Source of the DNA: JAHFPN01 sp963765745
Lineage (GTDB): Bacteria > Pseudomonadota > Alphaproteobacteria > Rhizobiales > Xanthobacteraceae
DNA: 64,000 bases
Direction: 5' to 3'
NCBI GenBank assembly: GCA_963765745.1
Contig: CAVXXM010000003.1
Span: 1-64,000, forward strand
Position numbers and translations under genes: made by a program. This document shows, one piece after another, positions 17,873-25,790 of this stretch; the stretch's first letter is position 1, and every line of letters begins with the position of its first letter. The notes below the pieces were generated by a model. The model was not told the DNA's origin, ran no database searches, and saw nothing but the letters and a program-made list of their open reading frames with translations.

Positions 17873-17897
17873 GGAACCAAAAAGGTTTACGCCCGTT
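17873..17897 (+). promoter_or_regulatory. Sigma-EcfG (general stress) promoter
   Basis: GGAAC at 17873-17877 and CGTT at 17894-17897 are separated by exactly 16 bases, matching the GGAAC-N16/17-CGTT consensus of the alphaproteobacterial general stress sigma factor EcfG. Transcription would start near 17904, giving a leader of about 37 bases before the peptide ATG at 17941. Confidence 0.72.
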
Positions 17898-17940
17898 AAC
17901 TTTTCGAGCCGACCTCCAAACCGAGGGTCGGGAGGCGCAC

Positions 17941-18012
17941 ATGCTTTTCAATTATCTGATCGTGGCTGCGGTTGTCGGCGTAATCGCCGGCATTCTCATT
18001 TCGCCGATTTGA
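17941..18012 (+). CDS. 23-residue single-helix membrane peptide
   Basis: ATG 17941 is preceded by GGGAGG (17930-17935) at 5 bases, and the frame ends at TGA 18010-18012. After MLFNYL the peptide is one hydrophobic helix (IVAAVVGVIAGILISPI) with no charged residue, so it should insert in the inner membrane. The strong ribosome site and a perfectly spaced sigma-EcfG promoter upstream argue that it is a real gene, induced in general stress. The product is too short for usual gene calling. Function is unknown; small peptides of this shape often modulate membrane enzymes. Confidence 0.68.
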   Translation: MLFNYLIVAAVVGVIAGILISPI

Positions 18013-18116
18013 AGCGGCGTCTTTCCTGTGCATGAGGGTGGTGCGATGGCCGGCGCGGTTCTAGCGTAGCCGGGCAAGTCGCGGTTTACCGCGATCCCCA
18101 AGTCGCGATCCCAAGC

Positions 18117-18913
18117 ATGCGCCAAGTATCTCGATCTCATGGAACGCATCCTGCGCGACGGCGTCAAGAAGGACGACCGCACCGGCACCGGCACGCGCTC
18201 CATCTTCGGCGCGCAGCTGCGCTTCGATCTCGCGGCGGGCTTTCCGCTGGTCACCACGAAGAAGCTGCACCTGAAATCGATCGTGCATGAGCTGCTGTGG
18301 TTTCTCGCCGGCGACACCAACGTGCGCTACCTGCAGGAGCAGGGCGTGCGCATCTGGGACGAATGGGCCGACGAGCGCGGCGATCTCGGGCCGGTCTATG
18401 GCCAGCAGTGGCGCTCGTGGCCGGCGGCCGACGGCGAGGCGGTGGACCAGATCGCCGAAGTCATCGCCGAAATCCGCAGGAACCCGAGTTCACGCCGGCT
18501 GATCGTCAGCGCCTGGAACCCGGCGGCGGTGAAGCAGATGGCGCTGCCGCCGTGCCACTGCCTCTTCCAGTTCTACGTCGCCGAGGGCCGGCTATCGTGC
18601 CAGCTCTATCAGCGCTCGGCGGATATTTTCCTCGGCGTGCCGTTCAACATCGCGTCCTACGCGCTTGCTCACGCATATGGTGGCGCAAGTGACGAATCTC
18701 GCGCCCGGCGAGTTCATCCACACCTTCGGCGACGCGCATCTCTATTTGAATCATCTGGAGCAGGCGGAGCTGCAGCTCGCGCGCGCGCCGCGGCCGCTGC
18801 CGCGGCTGAAGCTCAATGCTGCGATCAAGGATATTCTCGGCTTCCGCTACGAGGACGTGGTGTTCGAGGGTTACGACCCGCATCCGGCGATCAAGGCCAA
18901 GGTGGCGGTGTAG
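18117..18913 (+). CDS. thyA: Thymidylate synthase, with two frameshifts
   Basis: With two extra bases removed, the gene encodes 264 residues, the exact length of E. coli ThyA. The start ATG 18117 gives MRQYLDLMER only if one A is removed at about 18124-18125; otherwise the frame opens at 18139. The second break is at about 18669, where removing one base joins FNIASYAL to LTHMVAQVTNLAPGEF. The active-site Cys is in ALPPCHC, with the folate-binding DRTGTGT near the start and the dUMP-binding RRLIVSAWNP and QRSADIFLG segments intact. The enzyme makes dTMP from dUMP, producing dihydrofolate that FolA recycles. Given full conservation I read both breaks as sequence errors in an essential gene. Confidence 0.92.
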
Positions 18914-18923
18914 CGCGCCGGCG

Positions 18924-19643
18924 TCATTCGAGCTCGACGTCCTGCACTGCACCCGATCGCCGGGTCCAGGTTTGGTCGCGCTTGAGAAAATCGTGGAGGG
19001 TCTTGCCGGGCTCGGGCGGGAAGCGATCCGTTCGGACCTCGAAATTCTCGATGCGATCGAGCCGGAAGGTGCGGAAATCCTCGCGCAGCTCGCACCAGGC
19101 CGAGAGCAGCCAGACCGGGCCGAAATAGGCGATGCAAAGCGGTCGCACGGTGCGCTGCGAATCTTCGGCGATCGCGTTGCGATATTGGAAATGGACCTTG
19201 AGGTGGCTGCGCACAGCCCGGCGTAATTCAGCCATGTTGAAGCTGACCGGTTCCATATAGTGGTGCGCGGGCGCGAGCAGCGCGGTGTTGGCCATATAGC
19301 CGCGCAACCGCTCCGGAATGACCGCTTCCACTTTGGCAATGACATCGGACGCCGCGGCCGAGAGTTCCGCGTCCGCCCAGGATTCGACGATGCGCGCGCC
19401 GAGCACCAAGGCTTCGATCTCTTGTTCCTTGAACATGAGCGGCGGAAGGTCGAAGCCGGCCTTCAGGACGTAGCCGACGCCGGCTTCGCCCTCGATGGGG
19501 ACGCCGCTGGCCACCAGATCCTGGATGTCGCGGTAGATGGTGCGCTCTGAAACCTCGAGCGCCTCGCTCAGATCGCGCGCGCGCGTCAGTTCCTTGCGGC
19601 GCATGAACTGGATGATCTCAAACAGTCGGTCGGCGCGGCGCAA
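18924..19643 (-). CDS. YafY-type transcriptional regulator (HTH-11 + WYL domain)
   Basis: A 239-residue protein from TTG 19643. The N-terminal HTH (RADRLFEIIQFMRRKELTRA, then LEVSERTIYRDIQDLVASGV) is the HTH-11 type, and the C-terminal half is a WYL domain (RTVRPLCIAYFGPVWLLSAW, FRLDRIENF). WYL regulators bind small ligands or nucleotides. It is divergent from the DUF1127 gene at 19788, and the 144-base gap between them holds two strong palindromes with TGTCAG cores, typical of autoregulated operators. Its ligand is unknown. Confidence 0.88.
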   Translation of the reverse strand: MRRADRLFEIIQFMRRKELTRARDLSEALEVSERTIYRDIQDLVASGVPIEGEAGVGYVLKAGFDLPPLMFKEQEIEALVLGARIVESWADAELSAAASDVIAKVEAVIPERLRGYMANTALLAPAHHYMEPVSFNMAELRRAVRSHLKVHFQYRNAIAEDSQRTVRPLCIAYFGPVWLLSAWCELREDFRTFRLDRIENFEVRTDRFPPEPGKTLHDFLKRDQTWTRRSGAVQDVELE

Positions 19644-19689
19644 GCTTGGACCTGTCAGCTGGGGTGGGTTCGGACCTCCTAGACTAAGG

Positions 19690-19750
19690 CTCCTGACACC
19701 ATGTTGTCAGGAGGGTGTCAGGCCTGCTGACAGCAGGCTGTCAGCAGGCC
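19690..19750. promoter_or_regulatory. TGTCAG palindrome array between WYL regulator and DUF1127 gene
   Basis: The first palindrome has perfect arms CTCCTGACA (19690-19698) and TGTCAGGAG (19705-19713). The second has 14-bp perfect arms GGCCTGCTGACAGC (19721-19734) and GCTGTCAGCAGGCC (19737-19750) around AG. A lone TGTCAGG at 19716 sits between. The shared CTGACA/TGTCAG core suggests one dimeric protein binding repeatedly, most simply the adjacent WYL regulator. The second palindrome could alternatively fold in RNA. Confidence 0.65.
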
Positions 19751-19787
19751 TGTTCCAGAGTGAGCCCGACCAAAAGGAGGGCTTTCC

Positions 19788-20048
19788 ATGACATCTGTGC
19801 AGTTTACGACCACCCGCAATTCCCTGACGCAGCTAGTTCGGGCCGCCGAGGTGCTGAAAGGCGTCTGGCACGCTTACCAGGACTGGCGAGCCCGCAGGGC
19901 GACTCTCCGGATTCTCGGCTCTCTCGACAGCCGTACGCTGCACGACATCGGCCTGCACTCCGACGAGATCGAATCCGTCGTCTATGGCAAGCGCTGCGAT
20001 CGGAAGCGGTGGTACGACGCAAATTGGCGGCGGCGATCAGGCCGGTGA
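19788..20048 (+). CDS. DUF1127 family small protein
   Basis: An 86-residue basic protein from ATG 19788 with AGGAGG upstream. The DUF1127 motif occupies about residues 33-72: WRARRATLRILGSLDSRTLHDIGLHSDEIESVV. DUF1127 proteins are Arg-rich and widespread in Alphaproteobacteria; some affect RNA turnover, stress or phosphate responses. The first 30 residues are an unrelated extension. It is divergent from the WYL regulator and follows its operator array, so it is the likely target. Confidence 0.85.
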   Translation: MTSVQFTTTRNSLTQLVRAAEVLKGVWHAYQDWRARRATLRILGSLDSRTLHDIGLHSDEIESVVYGKRCDRKRWYDANWRRRSGR

Positions 20049-20058
20049 GCGTCAAGGA

Positions 20059-21339
20059 TCAAGGATACAGCCCGCGTAGCGCGCGGGCTTCGAGTACGCG
20101 GCGGCAGGCGATGATATAGGCCGCGGTGCGCAGCGTGACCTTGTGCTGCTCGGCGGTCTGGCACACCGAGCGGAACGCGTCGGACAGCAGGTTTTCCAGC
20201 CGCGCGTTGATCTCCTGCTCGGTCCAGAAATAGCTCGAGAAATCCTGCACCCATTCGAAATAGCTCACCATGACGCCGCCGGCATTGGCGATCACGTCGG
20301 GCACCACAATGATCCCGCGCTCGGCCAGGATATCGTCGGCCTCGGGCACGGTCGGGCCGTTGGCGGCCTCGACCACCATTTTGGCGCGAATGCGCTGGGC
20401 GCGCTTGGCGTCGATCTGCAGCTCGAGCGCGGCCGGGATCATGAACTCGACTTCCTGGTCCCAGAAATCCTCGGCCGCGATTACGTCGGCGCCCTTGAAC
20501 CCCAGGATTCCGCGCTCGCGTTCGACGTGCTTGGCGAGCGCATTAGCGTCGATCCCGCGCGGGTTCATCAGCGTGGCGGTGGCGTCCTGCACGGCAACGA
20601 GTTTGCCGCCGTGCGACTGCAGGATGCGGGCCGCGGCATTGCCGACATTGCCGAAGCCCTGGATCGCGAAGCGCGCGCCGTCGAGCGAAATCCCGGCGCG
20701 CTGCGCAGCCCGCGCAGCCGTCACATAGACTCCGCGGCCGGTGGCATCCCTGCGGCCATGACTGCCGCCGAGCGCGATCGGCTTGCCGGTTACGACCCCG
20801 CTCACGGTGCTGCCGTGGTTGGAGGAGTAGGTATCCATCATCCAGGCCATGATCTGCGCGTCGGTGTTCACGTCGGGCGCAGGAATGTCGCGGTCCGGGC
20901 CGATGACGACGCTGATCTCGCTGGTGTAGCGGCGCGTCAGCCGCTCGAGTTCCTTGCGCGATAGCTTGGCCGGGTCCACGCGCACGCCGCCCTTGGCGCC
21001 GCCATAAGGCATGTTCACCGCCGCATTCTTGATCGTCATCCAGGCGGCGAGCGCCATGATCTCGGAAAGCGTCACCGCCTGATGGAAACGCACGCCGCCC
21101 TTGCCGGGCCCGCGCGAGGTGTTGTGCTGGACGCGATAGCCCTCGAAATGCGCCAGCCTCCCGTCGTCGAGTTCAATCGGCACGTCAACGACGAGGCAGC
21201 GCCGCGGGCGTCTCAGCGTCTCGACCCAGCGGCTGAATTCGCCGAGATAAGGCGCGACGCGCTCGACCTGCTCAAGATAGGTGGCCCACGGCCCGTTGGG
21301 GCCGGAGGGGAGGAAAGAGAGATCGGGTTCGAGCTTCAT
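20059..21339 (-). CDS. Glu/Leu/Phe/Val dehydrogenase (glutamate dehydrogenase type)
   Basis: A 426-residue protein from ATG 21339, of normal family length. The N-terminal domain has the active-site GPGKGGVRFHQ and MPYGGAKGGVRVDP (catalytic lysine in GAKGG), followed by VIGPDRDIPAPDVNTDAQ. The C-terminal Rossmann domain has FAIQGFGNVGNAAA (nucleotide-binding GxGxxG) and ends with the typical DVIANAGGVMVSYFEWVQ. It interconverts glutamate and 2-oxoglutarate (or a related amino acid) with ammonia and NAD(P). The cofactor cannot be told from inspection. Its stop is 11 bases from the convergent DUF1127 gene. Confidence 0.93.
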   Translation of the reverse strand: MKLEPDLSFLPSGPNGPWATYLEQVERVAPYLGEFSRWVETLRRPRRCLVVDVPIELDDGRLAHFEGYRVQHNTSRGPGKGGVRFHQAVTLSEIMALAAWMTIKNAAVNMPYGGAKGGVRVDPAKLSRKELERLTRRYTSEISVVIGPDRDIPAPDVNTDAQIMAWMMDTYSSNHGSTVSGVVTGKPIALGGSHGRRDATGRGVYVTAARAAQRAGISLDGARFAIQGFGNVGNAAARILQSHGGKLVAVQDATATLMNPRGIDANALAKHVERERGILGFKGADVIAAEDFWDQEVEFMIPAALELQIDAKRAQRIRAKMVVEAANGPTVPEADDILAERGIIVVPDVIANAGGVMVSYFEWVQDFSSYFWTEQEINARLENLLSDAFRSVCQTAEQHKVTLRTAAYIIACRRVLEARALRGLYP

Positions 21340-21459
21340 GCAGTCGAGCTTAGCGAAAAAACTCCCGCCCGTATCTCATGCCAACGTCGCGAACGTGTGA
21401 ACGCAACGAGCCGCCGGAGGGCCGGCGGCTCGCATGTATCTGCTTAGACCGTGGAGGGT

Positions 21460-22197
21460 TTAGAGGCGCTCGCCCTGCTCATCGTCGAAGCGGAGACCTA
21501 ACCGCTCGTCGCGATGACGCCGGCCATAGCGCGGGCCGTCGTCGTCGCGCTGGCCAAACCGGCGTTCCATGCCGGGGCCGCGCGGGCCGTCATCCTCGCG
21601 CTGGCCGAAACGCGGGCCCATGCCCGGCCCGCGATGATGCCGCCAGCCGTCGCGATGATCGTCGCCGCGCATCTCGGCGCGGTCGCGCCAGCGGGCGAAA
21701 CGGTTTTGCATGCCCGAGCGAAGCAACATGGCGAAGCGGCGTTTCTGCGCGTCGTCGAGCTTCTCATAGAGCGGCTGGGCGGCGTCGGCGAGCTTCTTCA
21801 GGTCGGCGGCGCGCTCACCCATGAACTCGGCGCCGCGGCGCATGCGGGTGATCGGATCCGGCGGCGTAGGTTGAGCGGGAGTCTGTGCTTGGGCCGGGGG
21901 CTGTGCCGGGGTCTGGGCCTGGCGCTCGGCGCGGAATTTTTCGAAACGCTCGGTGCGCCGCTTGGCGATGTCCTTGAGCACGGTCTCGACCGGCGGCCAG
22001 AGCTTCTCCTGGTCGGCGTTGAGCGCAAGCCCGGCATGAATGGCGGCGATGCGCGCATTGGCGAAGGCGCCGACGTCGGCGGCGCTCGGCTGCCAGCGCG
22101 AGCGCGCGGGCGGCTGTTGCTGGGCATAGACATTGTAGGCGAGCAACGAGCCACCGATCACGGCGGCGGTCGTGGCGAGAATCAGGGCCTTCCTCAT
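21460..22197 (-). CDS. Spy/CpxP-like periplasmic protein with LTxxQ-type motif and C-terminal repeats
   Basis: A 245-residue protein with a signal peptide (ILATTAAVIGGSLLAYNVYA, cleavage after VYAQ). The helical core carries the degenerate LTxxQ-type motifs of the Spy/CpxP family: IHAGLALNADQEKLWPPVE (near residues 53-71) and QPLYEKLDDAQKRRFAMLL (near 141-159). Between them is a Pro/Gln/Ala linker (QTPAQPPAQAQ). The C-terminal 75 residues are a disordered His/Arg/Asp repeat with copies of GPGMxxRFGQRxDDGPR, which may bind metal or polyanions. Spy-like proteins are ATP-independent envelope chaperones. A pair of direct repeats upstream (22262-22298) is a likely control site. Confidence 0.78.
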   Translation of the reverse strand: MRKALILATTAAVIGGSLLAYNVYAQQQPPARSRWQPSAADVGAFANARIAAIHAGLALNADQEKLWPPVETVLKDIAKRRTERFEKFRAERQAQTPAQPPAQAQTPAQPTPPDPITRMRRGAEFMGERAADLKKLADAAQPLYEKLDDAQKRRFAMLLRSGMQNRFARWRDRAEMRGDDHRDGWRHHRGPGMGPRFGQREDDGPRGPGMERRFGQRDDDGPRYGRRHRDERLGLRFDDEQGERL

Positions 22198-22261
22198 GGG
22201 AACTCCTTTCGGGGCGCTCTTGGTATTGTCAGATGATGGGAACGCTCCGGCCCGCGTTCAA

Positions 22262-22298
22262 ATGAAACTTCGGTAATGCGGATGAAATTTCGTTAATG
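22262..22298. promoter_or_regulatory. Tandem 17-base direct repeat upstream of the Spy-like gene
   Basis: ATGAAACTTCGGTAATG (22262-22278) and ATGAAATTTCGTTAATG (22282-22298) differ at two positions and start 20 bases apart, about two helical turns. Such same-face direct repeats are typical of OmpR/CpxR-class response-regulator sites. They lie 65-100 bases upstream of the Spy-like start and just after the fumC 3' end. Confidence 0.5.
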
Positions 22299-22312
22299 TG
22301 ACGCGAAACCCT

Positions 22313-23716
22313 TCAATTCGGCCCGATCATTTTCTCCGGCCGGACCAGCGCGTCGAACTCCGCCTCCGTCACATGCCCGCCCTTGACCGCTTCGTGGCGG
22401 AGCGTGGTGCCGTTCGCGTGCGCGGCCTTGGCGATCTTGGCCGCGTTGTCGTAGCCGATCTTGGGCGTGAGCGCGGTCACTAGCATCAGCGAGCGCTCCA
22501 TCAGCTCGGCGATTCGTTTTTCGTTGGCCTTGATGCCGACCACGCAATGATCGGTGAAAGAGCGGGCTGCATCCGCCAAAAGCCGGATCGACTGCAACAG
22601 AGCGAACGCCATCACCGGCTTGAAGACGTTCAGTTCGAAATGGCCCTGGGAGCCTGCGACCGAAACCGTGGTCTGGTTCCCGAACACCTGGCAGCAGACC
22701 ATGGTGAGCGCCTCGGCCTGGGTCGGGTTGACCTTGCCGGGCATGATCGAGGAGCCGGGTTCGTTCTCCGGCAGCGAAAGCTCGCCGAAGCCGGAGCGCG
22801 GGCCGGAGGCGAGCAGGCGAATGTCGTTGGCGATCTTGAACAGCGCGGTCGCGACGGAAGTGAGCGCGCCTTGCGCTGCGACGTATGCGTCGTGTGCGGC
22901 CATGACCTCGAATTTGTTCGGCGCGGTGACGAAGGGAAGCCCGGTGATCTTGGCGACCTCGGCCGCGAATTTTTCGGCGAAGCCTTTCTTGGCATTGAGC
23001 CCGGTGCCGACCGCGGTGCCGCCCTGGGCGAGCATGTATTGCTCGGGCAAAGTCTGCTCGACGCGCTTGATGCCGGACGCCACCTGCGCGGCATAGCCGG
23101 AAAATTCCTGGCCCAGCGTCAGCGGGGTCGCGTCCTGGGTATGGGTGCGGCCGATCTTGATGATGGAATCGAATTCCTTCGCCTTCTTGTCGAGCGCGGC
23201 GTGCAGATGCTTCAGCGCAGGCAGCAGCCGGCGGACGATCTCCTCGGCGGCCGCGATATGCATGGCGCTGGGGAAGGAGTCGTTCGACGACTGAGAGAGA
23301 TTCACATGATCGTTGGGGTGCACGGGCTTCTTCGAGCCCATGACACCATCGAGCATCTCGATGGCCCGGTTTCCGATCACCTCGTTGGCGTTCATGTTGG
23401 ACTGGGTGCCGGAGCCGGTCTGCCAGACCACGAGCGGGAAGTGTTCGTCGAGCTTGCCGTCGATCACTTCCTGGGCGGCGTCGGCGATGGCGGCGGCGAG
23501 CTTGGCGTCGAGCAGCCCCATGTCCTTGTTCACCAGCGCGGCGGCGCGTTTCACTATACCGAACGCGCGCACGATCGGTTTGGGCATGCGCTCGCCGCCG
23601 ATTTTGAAGTTTTCCAAGGAGCGCTCGGTCTGCGCTCCCCAATAGCGGTCGGCGGGCACATCGACGGGGCCGAAACTGTCGGTTTCGGTGCGGGTCGCCG
23701 GGCTTGGCTTGTTCAT
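22313..23716 (-). CDS. fumC: Class II fumarate hydratase
   Basis: A 467-residue protein from ATG 23716, preceded by GGAAGGAC. It carries the fumarase/aspartase signature GSSIMPGKVNPTQ (near residue 320) with the catalytic serine, plus QTGSGTQSNMNANEVI, KKPVHPNDHVN and GRTHTQDATP in the right order. It hydrates fumarate to malate in the TCA cycle without an iron-sulfur cluster. The frame runs open upstream of 23716, but that part is not conserved and lies in the intergenic region. Confidence 0.97.
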   Translation of the reverse strand: MNKPSPATRTETDSFGPVDVPADRYWGAQTERSLENFKIGGERMPKPIVRAFGIVKRAAALVNKDMGLLDAKLAAAIADAAQEVIDGKLDEHFPLVVWQTGSGTQSNMNANEVIGNRAIEMLDGVMGSKKPVHPNDHVNLSQSSNDSFPSAMHIAAAEEIVRRLLPALKHLHAALDKKAKEFDSIIKIGRTHTQDATPLTLGQEFSGYAAQVASGIKRVEQTLPEQYMLAQGGTAVGTGLNAKKGFAEKFAAEVAKITGLPFVTAPNKFEVMAAHDAYVAAQGALTSVATALFKIANDIRLLASGPRSGFGELSLPENEPGSSIMPGKVNPTQAEALTMVCCQVFGNQTTVSVAGSQGHFELNVFKPVMAFALLQSIRLLADAARSFTDHCVVGIKANEKRIAELMERSLMLVTALTPKIGYDNAAKIAKAAHANGTTLRHEAVKGGHVTEAEFDALVRPEKMIGPN

Positions 23717-24025
23717 CGGCTTGTCCTTCCCACCCGGTGTTCCGCTTAGCATGCAGTGCGGGCGGCGGAAACGAGGGTGTTGCGAAGCGGGAGACGCCAA
23801 CGGCGTGGGCGAAAGTGGGACGAAATTCCCCAGGAACATACCGAACGGACGAAGTGTCGCATCTACATGACAGATGATAGCATTATCATCATAACAAGCT
23901 GGAAACGTCCGCGCCCGCTTCTGGCATTCAAGACGATAAGAGCGCGGGATTTGCCGAGCGATCCGGCGGCACTTTTTCGCTGGAGCTGGCCCACGGGTCT
24001 CGAATTTGGGGGTTCGAGCAGACCG

Positions 24026-24226
24026 ATGGCCGAAATCGTCAATTTGCGCCTTGCTCGCAAGGCCCGCACGCGCTCGAAAGCCGCGTCGCAGGCCGCGGAA
24101 AACCGCGTGCGTTTCGGCCGCACCGTGGCGGACAAGAGCCTTGAGAGGTCCCGTGAGGAGAAACGCGAGCGCGATCTCGAATTGCATCGCCGCGATCCGG
24201 GGCGCAACCCGGACGAGTCGAGGTAA
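24026..24226 (+). CDS. DUF4169 family small protein
   Basis: A 66-residue, strongly basic protein beginning MAEIVNLRLARKARTRSKAA, the DUF4169 signature, and rich in Arg/Glu throughout. The start ATG 24026 is fixed by this motif; the upstream open frame is not conserved. It overlaps the next gene by 1 base (TAATG), so the two are coupled. DUF4169 proteins commonly precede a ribbon-helix-helix gene in Rhizobiales. Function unknown. Confidence 0.82.
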   Translation: MAEIVNLRLARKARTRSKAASQAAENRVRFGRTVADKSLERSREEKRERDLELHRRDPGRNPDESR

Positions 24227-24489
24227 TGGCGATGAAGAGTCCGGTCGTCAAACGATCGATCGTGATCGCCGGTCACAAGACGAGCGTGAGCCTCGAGGAC
24301 GCGTTCTGGGATTCGCTCAAGGAGATCGCGGCCGTGCGCGACGAAACGCTCTCCGACGTCGTCGCCGGTATCGACGGCGCCCGCAAGCAGGGCAATCTTT
24401 CGTCCGCAATCCGTCTCTACGTGCTCGATCACTTCCGCAACGGCGAGGCCGGCGGCGCAAGGCGTGAAAAGAGCCAGCGCGGCAATTGA
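24226..24489 (+). CDS. Ribbon-helix-helix domain protein
   Basis: An 87-residue protein from ATG 24226 (an alternative ATG is 6 bases later). VVKRSIVIAGHKTSVSLEDAFWDSL forms the ribbon strand and first helix and VRDETLSDVVAGID continues the RHH-4 type domain, with SSAIRLYVLDHF as the closing helix. RHH-4 proteins are probable DNA-binding regulators. It overlaps the DUF4169 gene by one base. Its targets are unknown. Confidence 0.8.
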   Translation: MAMKSPVVKRSIVIAGHKTSVSLEDAFWDSLKEIAAVRDETLSDVVAGIDGARKQGNLSSAIRLYVLDHFRNGEAGGARREKSQRGN

Positions 24490-24545
24490 TCCGCCCTTGG
24501 CGGTGGCACGGAAACCCCCGCCGCTAAGGATCGCGCGGGATTGCG

Positions 24546-24574
24546 TTGTACAAAGCCCTCCGGTTCCCTATATC
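24546..24574 (+). promoter_or_regulatory. Sigma-70-type promoter of the hflKC operon
   Basis: TTGTAC (24546-24551) and TATATC (24569-24574) are 17 bases apart, 77 bases upstream of the hflK ATG. It is the best promoter match in the gap after the ribbon-helix-helix gene. Confidence 0.55.
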
Positions 24575-24650
24575 GGTTCAAGCCAAAAGAGCTGCCGCGG
24601 CCTAGAGGCCGCAGGGCGCCAGGCCATATCGGTGGGAGGAGATCAGCGAC

Positions 24651-25790
24651 ATGCCGTGGAAGAATCAGAGCGGCGGACCTTTGGGCGGCGGCGGTGGGCC
24701 GCGTGGCCCCTGGGGCCAGGGCCCTCAATCCGGCGGTCCGATCCCGCCCAATCTCGAAGATCTGATCCGCAGGGGCCAGGACCGGCTGAAGAGCGTGCTG
24801 CCGGGCAGCGGAAATTTCGGCAGGCGCGGAACGGCGCTCGTGATCCTGGCGCTGGTGGTGGTCTGGATGCTTTCCGGCTTCTATCGCGTCGAGCCCGACG
24901 AGCAGGGCGTGGTGTTGCGCTTCGGCAAGTTCGTGCAGCTCACCCAACCCGGCCTCAACTATCACCTGCCTTACCCGATCGAGAGCGCGCTCACGCCGAA
25001 CGTAACGCGGGTCAAGCGTGTCGATGTTGGCATGCGTCAGATCGAGGACCCGCGCCGCGGCACCACGCTGCGCGACGTGCCGGAGGAGAGCCTGATGCTC
25101 ACCGGCGACGAGAATATCGTCGATGTCGATTTGTCGGTGTTCTGGATCGTGAACAACGCGGCGAAGTATCTGTTCAACGTCCAGTACCCGGAGGGCACGA
25201 TCAGGGCGGTGGCGGAAAGCGCCATGCGCGAAGTGATCGGCCGCAACCAAATCCAGCCGATTCTGACCGGCGCTCGGCAGAACATCGAGCTTGCGGTGCA
25301 CGATTTGATGCAGAAGACGCTCGACGAATACGGCGTCGGCGTCACCATCACCCAGGTGCAGATGCAAAAAGTCGATCCGCCGGCGCAGGTGATCGACTCC
25401 TTCCGCGACGTGCAGGCGGCGCGCGCCGACGCCGAGCGCGTGCAGAACGAATCGCAGGCCTATGCCAACCGGGTGGTGCCCGAGTCGCGCGGCCGCGGGG
25501 CGCAGATCACGCAAGCCGCCGAAGCCTATCGCGAGCAGACCGTCGCTGAGGCACGAGGCCAGGCGGCACGCTTCTTGAGTGTCTACGAGGAATACAAGAA
25601 AGCGCCCGATATCACCCGCCGGCGGCTTTATCTCGAAACCATGGAGCGGGTGCTCGGCAGCGTCGAAAAGATCATCATCGATCCTAGTACCGGGCAGCGC
25701 GGCGGCGGCGTCGTGCCGTATCTGCCGCTCGGAGAACTTGCCCGCCCGGCGGCGCCCCGCGCCACCTCGCCTGCAGGGAGCACCCGATGA
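24651..25790 (+). CDS. hflK: FtsH protease modulator HflK
   Basis: A 379-residue protein from ATG 24651 (GGGAGGAG upstream). The N-terminus is Gly/Pro-rich (GGPLGGGGGPRGPWGQGPQ), then one transmembrane helix (ALVILALVVVWMLSGFY, residues about 63-79) and a band-7/SPFH domain (VEPDEQGVVLRFGKFV to about residue 270). HflK and HflC assemble into a large periplasmic-side cage around the membrane AAA protease FtsH and limit its access to substrates. The stop overlaps the hflC start by 4 bases, as in the standard operon. Confidence 0.95.
   Translation: MPWKNQSGGPLGGGGGPRGPWGQGPQSGGPIPPNLEDLIRRGQDRLKSVLPGSGNFGRRGTALVILALVVVWMLSGFYRVEPDEQGVVLRFGKFVQLTQPGLNYHLPYPIESALTPNVTRVKRVDVGMRQIEDPRRGTTLRDVPEESLMLTGDENIVDVDLSVFWIVNNAAKYLFNVQYPEGTIRAVAESAMREVIGRNQIQPILTGARQNIELAVHDLMQKTLDEYGVGVTITQVQMQKVDPPAQVIDSFRDVQAARADAERVQNESQAYANRVVPESRGRGAQITQAAEAYREQTVAEARGQAARFLSVYEEYKKAPDITRRRLYLETMERVLGSVEKIIIDPSTGQRGGGVVPYLPLGELARPAAPRATSPAGSTR

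Noticed and set aside
19721..19750. The 14-bp-arm palindrome as an intrinsic terminator
   Set aside because: There is no T-run and it lies between divergent promoters, so an operator is more likely.
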